From Lactarius indigo (taxonomy: Eukaryota; Basidiomycota; Agaricomycetes; Russulales; Russulaceae), in assembly GCA_025766275.1 (NCBI GenBank), contig JAFKAC010000010.1, positions 434,001-498,000 on the forward strand: a stretch of DNA of 64,000 nt. Reading direction: 5' to 3'. Both the position numbers and the translations under genes were made by a program. Below are positions 33,481 to 44,867 of the stretch, piece by piece. Under the pieces are notes generated by a model. That model worked only from the letters and a program-made list of their open reading frames with translations. It did not search any database and was not told the DNA's origin. Position 1 is the first letter of the stretch, and every line of letters begins with the position of its first letter.

Positions 33481-34399
33481 CGGGTAACCCTTGGATTTAC
33501 GCTTGCAGTCGCCTATTTAGGGTGACTTACACGGACTATGTTCCAACTCCGAGTCCAGGAGGATGGGGGAAATAGAACAGAGGAAAGCAAAGGGAAGGGA
33601 ACACGAGAACGAGCGAGACTTGGAGATGATTGTCATCACAGAACAGACCAGAAAGAAAACAAACAAACAAACATCCGAACCACTTGTATGCCGGCCGAAG
33701 CCACCAAAAGACGAGCCACAGCCACAGCTACCAGGCCAAGCCGGGCCGGCAAATCAGAGAGGGTGAAACGCAAGGAATCGATAATGACATTGACGGAGGA
33801 CAGAGTCAGGGTCGGGACTACATCTATATGTCTACAATACCAGGCACACGCGGCATCACCAACGCAACTGATTAGAGAAATTCAGTCGAAACAGGGGAAG
33901 TATCAGTTGTAAGCAAAGGAAAGGGCGGAAAAGAGATGAATTAACGATCGTGGTCGGAGGGGGAGAGAACAATGGGAAAATAGTCCGAGACATGGGGGAA
34001 ATGACGATGCAGGTGGCATGGCATCTACAAAGAGTGCTGAAAGCAAGACAAAAGGTGAGAATTTGGGGATGATTTGAAAGAGTCGAACGCACCTTGATCG
34101 AGACAAAGAGCGCGAGCTCAGGCCGTGAATGGATTAGATAAATGACAGCGTGAGTAGGAAAAAATGCGGTGTTCGGGAGAACCGGTGAAGTATTATACCA
34201 GCGGAGGAGCTTTAAAGCTCGGACCTTCGCTATGGTCAGATTGGTTCTGTCCGTAGTCCAATGTGGTGAAGAAGACGCCAGCCTCACTCAATGGTGCACT
34301 GGCAACCTGGATGGAAGGCAAGTTGTACACATTATCCGGCCTGTCAAGGGTCGAACGGTCACGGAGGTAATCCCAACAGTTTAATCTGAATGTGGTCCC
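33481..34399. other. Left arm of Plavaka-2 without a recognised gene
   Basis: About 0.9 kb beyond the likely 3' end of the DUF6534-like gene. Purine-rich; only short unsupported frames on both strands. Confidence 0.4.
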
Positions 34400-36221
34400 A
34401 GTTAGAAGTTAAACCTGTGATTACATACCAAATGGACACTTCACCTGGCGAGCAAAGAATTTACATAGCCTATGGGACAATGTCAGTTGACCGTCTCTGC
34501 ATTCGGGATGATCGTACACGTACATTTACTCAGCGCCCAGGAAAATGCCAACCAAATCAGAGAGGAGGGCAAAAGTATGAACTGGTCATAAAATAAGAAA
34601 TGTCAATAGGAGAAGACTGCAACGAAAATCTCTTACGCTAATAGTCGTGGCAATGCCAAGGAGGCTGCTTAAGTTAGTTCAGGGTTATTTGTTAGCGTAG
34701 ACGAGAAACTCACCCCGTCAGTAAACCTGAATTGATGCTGTAAACCATCAACGTCATGAGTATGGAATCAGTTCTGTGCACAAGCATTAGCTAGGGTCTA
34801 TGGTATAAGCATCAAAAGAAGAGCTTGCCTCGTGAACCCGGTCCTCTTACGGTAGAGGGACCAACAAATCGATGTGGCGACCAAGATGTCCCCCAAAGCA
34901 ACTGTGCCCAATGCTACATATGTCATCCACTATTGAGTTGTCAGTGTGCGTGGATATGGTATACATTGAAACATATGGTTACGGAGTGAACACTGGTGGA
35001 TTGCGTGGAAGAGAACCTAACGACGGGTTTCAATTATTATTACATCTAAAAAAAACAATACTTACTGTGTTGCGGTGAAAACTAGCCGAGTGAGGTTTGA
35101 AAATATTTCACGGACGAAACAGTAAACAGAAAGTGAGTTACTCACAAATTCCGGTCGCTACAATGGCGAGGGGGGAGGCAATTACGATTGTACCTCCCAG
35201 GAGGTAACAAGGGTACTTACCGCACCCAATAGCAACTAAAACCCCCTGAGAAACTACATTCAGCGGTGCTTGGCAAGGCAACCGTGATAACGTACGATGA
35301 GAATCGGGCAGATAAAACTTTGGCTCACTGGTAGAAACAATTTGTAAATAAAAATAAAGTACAGTAAACGACAAAGGAAAAAACTCACCAACGTAAACTC
35401 GTCTTGCATAATAGCTATACTGCATCAGGACAAATAACAAGTTAAGGACAGTGTACAAACGACGTACAGCTGCACAGAAGCACCGACGATGATCTACGGT
35501 GATCGTCAGTAAGTGGGTGAAAGAGTTTAGAATGCGTAACGTACACCGAGAATGATCTGAAGCTGCGTGAGGCAAAAATAGCGTGAGTAGCTATGTGGGT
35601 AAGATAGTTCAGGTGGCGTACATTCAAGGCCCTAAGGGGTAGAATTGACAGATCAGAAACGACTCAACTGCCCCAGAGTGGTCACTCACCACATACTGTC
35701 CTCCAGGCTTTCGACGTTGCCAATATTCAGAACGAGATACCTACTAGAGTGAGTAGATGGAGGGTAGTGTGCATATTGCCGTCTCACCAGTAGATCGCAT
35801 AGGCACATATAATTGTGTGCAAGGCGTCCATGGATCTAGTGAAAACATAATGACTTGGGCGAACCAGGATTTGAGAAAGATCACGCACGTTACGAAGGCA
35901 ATAAAGAACTTGAGTAGCATCGAGTCTCTATTCCGATACGTCCTAGGACGAGTTAATTCGTTGTGTCCAGAGACGAGGACTACTTACCAGAAATACATCC
36001 ATCTATGAGAACCGCAGATCTGGCAAGTCAGGGTGAGGAAGGAAAGCGCATTTACTTGAACTCACGTCTGTACAATCGTCAGACCAAAGAGCCTACAAGT
36101 TCAATAGATCAGGAGATTCGGCGGTAAAGAAGTGTGTGAGGACTCACGTGGTACTGAAAAGCAGCCCGACAAAAGCAGCACCAAAAGAACTGCGGATTTC
36201 GGCAACAGAAGAACTAGGCAT
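34400..36221 (-). CDS. DUF6534-like multipass membrane protein, Plavaka-2 cargo
   Basis: Reconstructed from exons with about 40-60 nt introns. Start MPSSSVAEIRSSFGAAFVGLL at 36221, then LFGLTIVQT, DSMLLKFFIAFVTCVIF (about 35860-35920), SRYLVLNIGNVESLED (about 35700-35750), YSYYARRVYV (about 35390-35425), YVALGTVALGDILVATSICW ... RKRTGFTRQ (about 34820-34920), TDSILMTLMVYSINSGLLT (about 34720-34775) and PIGYVNSLLAR (about 34450-34485). This order is characteristic of the basidiomycete DUF6534 family of seven-helix proteins of unknown function. Exon limits are approximate and I did not verify a fully open frame, so decay is possible. It is not a transposition gene, hence likely captured host DNA. 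Confidence 0.6.
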
Positions 36222-36847
36222 GTTGCGCTTTCGACGGATACAAAATACCTCGACCTGAACAAGTTTGATGGTAGCAGGAGAGGGATAGAGGAAAGGAAAC
36301 GAGAAAAACTTACAGTGAAGACAAATTGGTGGCGTGGTCACGGTACTAATGACCGAGAACGGCGGACGTTGGACAGGCGATTCTGAAACGGCTGAAACTG
36401 AGTAATTAGGGTACAACAGTAAGGGCCGCGGTGTCCTTACAACGTAAAGTTGAGGTTCGATTAGGGGCTCAACGTTCAGCCGCCACCAGGATTCCGGGAA
36501 CAAGAACATTTCGCAAAGAGTGAAACCAGGAGGGGACAAGAACCCAAGTAGACCGACCAGTGCGGACAAAGTCAAGACGAAGAAAAGACACAGCCCCATC
36601 ACACGTCACGCGTCACAGGCAGCCAGCGCGAGAGCATGAAGCGACAAGTCAAACAAGCAAGAGATAAGTTCTGTTTTGGCTCGATCTAGATATTTGGTAA
36701 TTAGCCATCTCATATTTGCCGAGGGTCCCACTCCTGGTTGCGACGCTTCAGCTCTCACTTCCAATACCAAATGCTAGCGTCCCCTGATGAAAGCGATGAT
36801 CTGGGCTACCGTTCTCTTATGTGTATTTATTAAACTGTAGGCTTTCC

Positions 36848-39800
36848 ATGGTGAGTCTTTTCATGCATCGTTGTCCCTACCCAGGCTGCCGGTCATCTTT
36901 CAGGAGTCAGCATGGGCATACATACCATTTCCGAAAACACCACAGGCATCCAGTTGTGGATCGCATTGTGAGCTCATCACATTCACTCGGTCAGAGGAAG
37001 GAACACCCCCATTTGACAGGTACGCATCCTTGATGTTCGAGCCTTACTCACGCTAATCAATGCCAAGCCCTTCCCTGTGACAAGGATGGCAACTTCTTGC
37101 TGCCAGGTGCACCACCACAACCCCAGGAAGGCGCACCAGAAGGCGATTGGTCGCCCTTCGAAAATGAGGTCCAATTCCAGTTAGCAGACCTCATCTATCG
37201 TCGTGCTGAACTCTCTGCCACCAATATCGATTCCCTTCTCCAACTGTGGGCCCAGTCCATGTCTCAGTTCGACGCCCCGGCACCCTTTGAGAGCCACAAG
37301 GATCTATATGCACTCATTGACTCGTCAGTTCTTGGTGACGTTCCCTGGCAGTGCTTGGCAACGACAGCCCCAGAACGTGTTGATGAAGCCACCCCATCTT
37401 GGATGCGAAAGACTTACGAGGTTTGGTATCGTAACCCCGACACTGTGGTATCCGCAATGCTCAATAACTCAGAATTCTGAGGGCAATTCGATCTATGGCC
37501 ATATATCGACCTTAATGCGAATGGAACGCGTCAATGGAGTGACGTGATGTCTGGGAACATTGCTTGGAGGCACTGTGTAAGCGTTTTTTTTTCCATCTCC
37601 CCTAGTAGCTTGAATACATATTGACCGCAGGATGATAGGACGACATCTTTACGGCCGACCCAAGTACTGAAGGGGCCATGTATTGTCCAATCATCCTTGG
37701 GAGCGACAAGACAATAGTATCGGTCATGACCGGACATGTCGAGTACCACCCCCTGTACTTGTCGATCGGCAATCTACACAATACAGTCCGACGCGCGCAT
37801 CGGAATGCTGTTATACCGATTGCATTCCTCGCTATTCCAAAGTGTACTTTATTTCTTCACATGCCGACCAGTCTCTAACCTTGAAACTTTCCAGGTGACC
37901 ACTGGAATGATAAGTGTTCAAAGTTTCGAGTCTTCAAGCGACAGTTGTATCACGCATCTATTTCGGCAGTTCTCGGTCCATTACACTCGGGGATGACTAC
38001 TCCGGTCGTCCGCAGATGTCCAGACAGTCACTTCAGACGAGTAATCTATGACCTCTTTGCATTCATCGCTGATTACCCAGAGCAAGCGATGCTCACCGGT
38101 ATCGTCCAAGGCTGGTGCCCAAAGTGAGTACCCTGCACTCACTTGGCATACTGTGTGCTCACACTTACTTTCAGATGCACTGCGCAGCCACCCGACCTGG
38201 ACGCACACGCCATCCGCCGCACACCAAGACATACCAAGGTTGTGACGGACCTCCTTGACTCCCGAACGCTCTGGACTCAGTATGGCATCGACAGCAGTAC
38301 TGTCGTACGTCCTTCATGTGTGCACATTTGTGTCAGCAGTTTGATCACACCCAACACATTTGTAGCCATTCACTTTTGATTTCCCACGTGCTGATATATA
38401 CGAAATGATATCGCCAGATCTACTGCACCAAATCATCAAGGGGGTCTTTAAGGACCATTTGGTTGCGTGGGTGTGTGATTACTTGGTGGCGCAGCACGGT
38501 GAACATTGTGGCGGTCTCATCCTAGATGACATAGACAGGCAGTATGTGATCCACGCATACAGTTGCCATTCAGTTATTTGTAGCGGTATGACTTATCGCG
38601 TACAACTAGACCAAGGTGAGGTAAGCGAACTGAACAGGTAGCACACCCAAGCCTAGCACGGAGACAAGTCACGCGCCGAACGTACAGTCACAACGGAGAG
38701 TATGCACACTTGAGGACTTTATACAAGTCCAAAGGCAAGGTGATCACGCTGTGGCACGCTGAGTGGAGAACCAAGAGGACAAGTTGGTTCCACTCAGGAC
38801 GCTACATAAGGGTTTATATACTATGCTGCGGCTGAGTTCGAATTACTACGGAACCTTGTTACTAAAGGTAAGTGTAATAGTAATGAGTCAGACGCTGACG
38901 CGTCGTGTCTAATAATAGCGTTATCTTATTGTGCTGACTGATGCACAGTCATTAACGCTGACAGAACAATGACGTGTCCTCATCTATGAGTCACAACCCT
39001 ATAACAACGTAGTCTAGAACTATCTAGAACCTTCCCTGCTTATCATCCAATGAGAAACTACTATACTAATGAGGAAAGTGCCCTTAAGAGGTAACATCCG
39101 ATAAGGAAGTTACTATCCAAGGTCACGTGCTTGTGGGTGCACATGTTGGCATCACGTGACCCACCATCTTATCATATCTAATGATAAGGACTTGGATGTT
39201 TGGACGCAACGTTGGAGACTCGTATCTCCACCAAATAAATCCATAAAAATACGGAAAAATAAGGCGAAAATAGAGCGTCCGTGACATTATTAACCGGCCA
39301 GCTCACAGCATTTCTGCGGTGCCCCCCTTTCCTGGCCTCAGGAGATTCCCTGAAGGTCGCCGTTTCAAGCAGTGGACGGGTGACGATTCCAAGGCCCTCA
39401 TGAAGGTGTACATTCCTGCTGTTGTCAGATATGTACCAGACAGTGTTATCTTATGTCTGGGCGCCTTCATGGACGCGTGCTATATTTCTCGACGCCAGGG
39501 CATTGACTCTGGTGCTCTGGATGCTCTAGACTGCGCCTTGGAAAAGTTCAAGCAACTTCATGAAGTGTTTCGGACTTCGGGTATCAGGTCTACGGGGTTC
39601 TCACTTCCAAGGCAACACTCGATCTTCCATTACTGGCGCCTGATTGAAGATTTTGGTGCACCCGGCGGGCTTTGTACTTCCATCACAGAATCCCGCCATA
39701 TCACGGCAGTTAAGAAGCCATGGCGTCGATCGAACCGATACCAAGCATTGGGTCAGATGTTGCTCACAAATCAGCGACTTGACAAACTCGCTGCTATGCG

Positions 39801-40643
39801 CAGCCATTTCGCGTCACTCAACATGTTCCAAGGTGGGCAGACTGATAACTCGAACACTTCTCAAGTGCCCCACCCCCCTCATTTACCATCTGACGATGAC
39901 GACGACGACGACGATGGCGGGCCTGTGGAGGAGGGCATCCTTGGGCATGTCGTATTGGCCCAGAATCGAGGTGCGTTGACCACTTGAAACTTTTGATCTC
40001 TGTCTGACTCCAGGAAGCTCCCAAGTACCCGAGCGACATTGAAGGTCTTTCTCACCACATAGGCGAACCTAATCTACACTATTTGACGCACGAGTGTGTC
40101 TCTCTTCAGCTAGGGGTGATAATAGATGAGGTCCCGCCGCTACACTGCAATATTTCGGTGTTCCATTCCACAGTCGCCACTTTCTTCTCTCCAAGCGACC
40201 CCTGTGGGACACAAGGGATGCGGCGTGAGCGCATTCATTCAACGCCTTCGTGGCGAGGACACAAGCCACGCCGTGACTGCGTTTTTCTCGTCGAGGACGA
40301 CACCAAGCCGGGGATGTCGGGGATGGTTGTCGTACGAGTACAATTGTTATTTTCATTTGTGTATGAAGATGTACACTATCCATGTGCGCTCATTGAATGG
40401 TTTACAAGGGTGGGATGCGACCCACTGACAGGGCTTTGGGTGGTCCGCCCTGATATCACACATGGCAGACGAGATCGAACGGTGGTGCACCTAGACTCCT
40501 TTCTGCGGGCAGCCCATCTCATCCCAGTCTTTGGCAAAGAGGCAATGCCACTGGACCTTCATTACACCTATTCACTAGACAGTTTTAGAGCGTATTATGT
40601 TAATAAGTACATAGATCATCACGCGAATGAGATCGCGTTCTAG
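36848..40643 (+). pseudogene. Plavaka transposase, copy 2
   Basis: Starts MVSLFMHRCPYPGCRSSF (C2H2 finger to RKHHRH). Intron at about 37020-37068, then LPCDKDGNFLLPGAPP, DWSPFENEVQF, KDLYALIDSS ... SWMRKTYEVWYRNPD, a TGA at 37478 where DFRGQF is expected, MSGNIAWRHC, then ADPSTEGAMYCPIILGSDKT, HVEYHPLYLSIGN, MTTPVVRRCPDSHF, FIADYPEQA, FPRADIYEMISPDLLHQIIKG, PFPGLRRFPEGRRFKQWTGDD, GLCTSITESRHITAVKKPW, a poly-Asp tract and the C-terminal YPCALIEWF ... NKYIDHHANE. Same exon order as copy 1 and generally better preserved. An intron holds a 708-bp solo LTR. It would cut and paste CATCAG-ended elements. Confidence 0.87.
38579..39286 (-). repeat. Solo LTR inside an intron of Plavaka transposase 2
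   Basis: On the minus strand TGTCACGGACG to CGCTACA, 708 bp, with a perfect 5-bp duplication TTATT (38574-38578, 39287-39291). It sits between a GTATGT donor (about 38541) and the acceptor CTCACAG near 39308, so it enlarges the intron from about 60 to about 770 nt without touching an exon. TATATAAA is present on the minus strand near 38817. Confidence 0.88.
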
Positions 40644-40819
40644 AGCTGCCACCCTATTTGCGATGGCACGATGGAGGCACAAATGGGTGAAGCGAGGTCC
40701 CAACAACTGGGAAAGGCTCACGACTCATGGTTCGTCATCGCGCGGAGATCCACGTGAATGGTATCCATGCACAGGATGGCGCAGAAAGCACCCGAAATGT
40801 TCCCTGGCCCTTGGCCAGT

Positions 40820-41265
40820 CTGGCACCTTTTTTTTTTGATTTGCTAGGTTGGCCATGGCCCCCGTAGGGAGAGCCCAGTGAAGTGGTCATGCGATGTATG
40901 TACCTGAGTAAGTTTGAGTGAGCACGCCGACGAAAACGGTGAAACACCCAAATCTGAGGGTAATTCTTTGAATATGCGACTTACGGACAACGCAATACAT
41001 GGAGTCTGTGGAGTAATATATGGTCCCACTTTCTCGACAAAGATCTGGAGCTGGATGAAGAATGTGTCGAAGACCCAGACCATGAACTGGCACCAGTTTT
41101 TTATTTACTAGGTCAACCATAGTCCCTGTCGGGAGAGCCTGGTGAAGAGGTCATGCCAGCATGATGACCTGTCTGTATCTGAGCATGCCGACGAAAACGG
41201 CGAAACGCCTAAGTCTGAGCCGTGATTGTTCAAATGTGCGACTTACGGACAGCGTAACAGATGGG
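40820..41265. repeat. Direct repeat pair between transposase 2 and the DUF6532-like gene
   Basis: Two diverged units, about 40820-41002 and 41088-41265, share TGGCACC, GGGAGAGCC, GCCGACGAAAACGG and GCGACTTACGGACA in the same order. No coding role recognised. They lie upstream of the DUF6532-like gene and could be regulatory. Confidence 0.65.
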
Positions 41266-41454
41266 TAGGATTGTAAGTAGCGACCTTGTCGAGCCGAATG
41301 CATAGTGTCGTAACGAACTGAATGCATGGTGTTGTGCCAGTGACTATCACTGGGAGCCAGAAGCTCAGCTTATAACGGATGGGTAGAGACAGGTGCACCT
41401 TTTTTCTTGCAGCCCCGCACTGCCCTCTTCCATCCTCTCCAAGTCTCCTGCAAC

Positions 41455-43789
41455 ATGCCTGTCGGCACGCGTCCATCCAATGCCTATGCGCATCCCAGCC
41501 GTATTGTTATAGACAGTCAAAAACCAAGACGCACCAAAAAACAGGTAGATGAGGATCTCGCCTGGGTGAAGGCAGTGGCTATTGCTGCCAACAAGGAAGC
41601 TACCACGAGGCATCAAGCAGTCATTGCGCAGATCGCAATGGTCGAGGACTCCATAGAGGAGGAAGATATGCAGAGGGACGCAACTGGGCCCAATGTCAGC
41701 CTTGGTTCCCAGTCAGCAAGTGGGTCAGCAGCAGGGAGTGTTTCGATGTCAAGTTCGACGTATGAGCGACCCGCCAATCCTTCAGACAACGACGAAGTTG
41801 AATATGACACAGAGTGAGTGTGACCAACTGGGGTACTTAGCGTATAGTGACTTGTAATCCTAGGATTGCCACTGCTGTGGACAACAGCACGATGGACGGC
41901 AGTGTCGTGCAAGGTGTCATGGTTAGCCCGGCACTGTCAACGATCGAGGACAATCTCACCTCTGAGAGTGCATCGAATGAGCTTCGGGGCGGGTCTCAGG
42001 ATGATAATGACGATATCAGGGACTTCGCACCAATGGGATATGCAGCCAGGAAGAGAGCCGAGGTGAGTTACCCCTGTGACTGCGTGCTCTGGAAAGTGAC
42101 GCGTGACTGCTGACCAACAACTGTGACCCACAGACAGCGAGGCTTGCATCTGTAAGGTCTGATGTTAACGCTGCACGTACTACCGTCCCTCGTGCTACCT
42201 CATCTGAGTTGGAGATGCAAGGGTGTAAGTATCACTCAGTCTTATGCAGGCGTTGAATACTAAAGGACATCCCTTGCCGCTGTACCCAGGAATGCCCAAG
42301 CACAGCCCCTCAAGCGGTGCCACACTGTCCTACTGGAGGGGCTCAACACCAACTGGAAAGAGAAGATACCGCAAAGTAAGTCAAATATTATTATATAGCA
42401 CAGCGTCGTTGATGAAATTGCCAGACTCTCGCAGCACCAATGGCTTCATCTCAGGGGACTGTCGTCGTGACAAGCCCAACGAAGCCCTGGAACGCACCAA
42501 GGTCAGTAAGAGCGTGACTCCACCAGTGCCAATGGTCGACCGATCGAGCACACGAGGTGCCAGTGGTTCACTTCAATCACTGGTACGCGCCAAGGCTGGC
42601 AAGAGCATGGCCCCACCAGTGTCAACAGTCAGTCTATCGTTTGCACGAGCTGCCAGTGGTTCGCTTCCAGTACAGGTATGTCATTATCGATTGGAATAGT
42701 ATGGACATATTCTAATAAGATGAGAGATGGGGATGCAACTGAAGCGGGCCGCTGACACGTTGAGTACAGGGAGTGATGCCCAGCTGCTGGAGGGGGACCG
42801 GAAGCGTCCACGCAAGCAGAGGTACACGGTTTCCGACCTTCCGATTCCCGGAAATAGCAGATTCATTCAAATCTGGCGGAAGATCTTCGTTCCCTCACTG
42901 ATCGCCTGGGCGGGAACCCAAGAAGACCCATTTGGCACAAATTGCCAAATGGAAGGTGAGATCATGAACATTTGGAAGCGTGCGTTCCCCTCCATCGCAC
43001 TAGCTCAAAGCACTCGCGAATTCGAGATTGTGCTGAATGTGGTAAGCTAATCCGAGTCTATGGAATCAGCGTGTCAAGTCATACAACTGTCTAGTGTGAA
43101 AACGTGCTCAATAACTGGCGCAGCGATATTGGAAAAGCTGGCTACCACGCAATCAATGACTTGTGGAATGGAGACACTGAGTCATTCGCCTCAGCAGAGG
43201 ATCGTGCAGAATATGTCTCAGACGCTTTGATGGGTCTGTGTTTCATGTATAAGAACCCAGACGAAACGGTAGGTTAATTCCTCAAACAGTCGGGGTTGAT
43301 CCTAACACTTGTTGTCACTAGAGTGGGCGTGGGCCGTTCTGTTCGGATCTCATCTTAAAAGTGTACGCGAAGCATCTCCGGAAAATATCACAAGAGGGGA
43401 AGGATTACCTTCAGATCGGCGGGCTTGCTCTGGCAACAGTCGCAGTATGTAAACCTTTTGTATCCGCCCGGCCTGGAACCTCACACATTTAGGTCGAACG
43501 TGGAATGACATTTTTCAAGACCGGTGTAGATAGTAACAAGGTCGGCAGCAACAACGATGGCAGAAAAGGGGCCATCCGCAATGGGTTCACGGATGCCCTC
43601 TGGGGAAAGAGGGCACACGAACTCGTGAAGTCGACTCAGCGACTTAAGGACGCCAACTGGGCCCAAATTCAGGAGCATGTCTCAATTTATTTACAAGCAA
43701 CAGACCACAACCTCGACGAAGAAAATGGAGAGTCTGGTGGTGTGGACGTCGATGCAATCGGCCCGCACGCTCAGATCGAAATTGATTAG
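41455..43789 (+). CDS. DUF6532-like protein gene, copy 2 (in Plavaka-2)
   Basis: Start MPVGTRPSNAYAHPSRIV at 41455, then a basic/coiled N-terminal part (RRTKKQVDEDL ... AKAAA-like) and Ser-rich linker. Introns at about 41815-41864 (GTGAGT..CTAG), 42064-42132, 42226-42250 and further short ones to 42690. The globular part starts near 42775 (RYTVSDLPIPGN, WRKIFVPSLIAW), continues after introns at about 43042-43094 and 43269-43320 (FCSDLILKVYAKHL) and ends VERGMTFFKTGVDSN ... FTDALWGKRAHELVKS, stop 43789. The order and an intron before VERG match copy 1. Resembles DUF6532; function unknown. Tandem with the transposase on the same strand, about 0.8 kb downstream. Confidence 0.6.
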
Positions 43790-44649
43790 TGAGTCCACAA
43801 GTTGCCAACCCGATTCGCCCGCAAACTTATATGACTAGACTACAATAATAGATTCAGGCGTGGACAGGTATTGGGAAGGCACATACACGTTATATAGAGT
43901 GTACGCCCAGTGCGCAATTCGATCAATTTCCATCTCTTGCCTGCATTAGTGTCTGTGTGGTGTGTGGCAGCGCGTGCGGCCCTCGGGCAACTTCTCCCGG
44001 GGCTGGCTTTCTCAGTTCAAGTGGAGGAGCAGAGTCTCCCACATGGCCTCCTTGAGGCGGGTAGTAGGTAAAGTGGTGCCTATGCCACACAAGCAAGAGA
44101 TTGTCATGCTGTGGCACAGGGCATGTCTCAAACCCTGGCAAAACTGCGTGCTGGAGATGGGGTGGTTTAAGGAGATTGGAGCGATGATGGCACCAGACGG
44201 GAAGTGATACCAACCCTGTGTATAGATAGTATTACAGAGAATTCCGAAATTCAGAATTTTTGCTGAACATCCCGCGTGTTTCATGGAACAGTGCTGGCAT
44301 TACTAGCTCTAGTGGGAAGTACTAGAGCCAAGAGAACGAGTACTACTGATGAGTGGTACTAGAATAAGGGATAAGGACTAGGTCTAGGTGGATACTAGAC
44401 CCAGGCAACTATCTAGGTACAAAATTGCGGAACTATATCTAGAAAGCGGTACCTAGTACCAGCAAACCTGCCTTGCAACAGATGAATACTAGACCTAGGC
44501 AACTATCTAGGTACGAAATTGCGGAACTATATCTAGAAAGCAGTACCTAGTACCAGCAAACTTGCCATGCAACAGATCAAAACTAGACCACTAGTGGTAC
44601 TGGCGACACTAGATCTAGTCTCGCTAGTAACACCTTAGTTTTGCTGATG
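43790..44649. repeat. Right arm of Plavaka-2 with subterminal tandem repeats
   Basis: Non-coding. Contains two tandem units of about 94 bp (44392-44485 and 44486-44577), nearly identical by eye, rich in CTAG(A/G)/ACTAG motifs, followed by more CTAGT boxes and the TIR at 44638-44649. Nothing coding recognised in 43790-44290. Confidence 0.75.
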
Positions 44650-44651
44650 CA

Positions 44652-44867
44652 ACTCCCCTCCTGGGTCCGCGCCCCTGGCTCTTATGGCCCGGGCGCTGTT
44701 TCTTCCCTGGTCATCGCCTTCGAGGATCCCAATGGGGAAACCCTGCGGGCTCTCCTCGGACAGCGGACCCTGTATGCCTTCGGCCATGCAGGGGACCTCA
44801 GGCAATGGAAGCCCAAACCCCGTTCTGGGGCTAAGGCTGACGGCGCCCTACCTCAAAGGTCTGCTTA
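44652..44867 (+). pseudogene. Non-LTR element ORF fragment, C-terminal part
   Basis: Continues 32924-33250: QLPSWVRAPGSYGPG ... SSLVIAFEDPNGETLRALL ... LYAFGHAGDLRQWKPKP, stop at 44868. The remaining 425 bp to the A tail have no recognised domain and may be the 3' untranslated region of a deleted element. Confidence 0.7.

Larger units (their letters stand above)
33251..44649. mobile_element. Plavaka-2 DNA transposon, 11.4 kb, complete ends
   Basis: Terminal inverted repeat CATCAGCAAAAC at 33251-33262 and its inverse GTTTTGCTGATG at 44638-44649, with the 2-bp duplication CA (33249-33250, 44650-44651). The insertion splits a single reading frame of the non-LTR relic, which proves the boundaries. 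Inside: CTAGT-rich subterminal arms, a DUF6534-like gene (minus), the transposase (plus) containing a solo LTR, a direct repeat, and a DUF6532-like gene (plus). Confidence 0.9.

Noticed and set aside
33538..33912. 124-residue plus-strand frame in the Plavaka-2 left arm
   Set aside because: Lys/Arg/Thr-rich, overlaps other frames, no homology or splice context.
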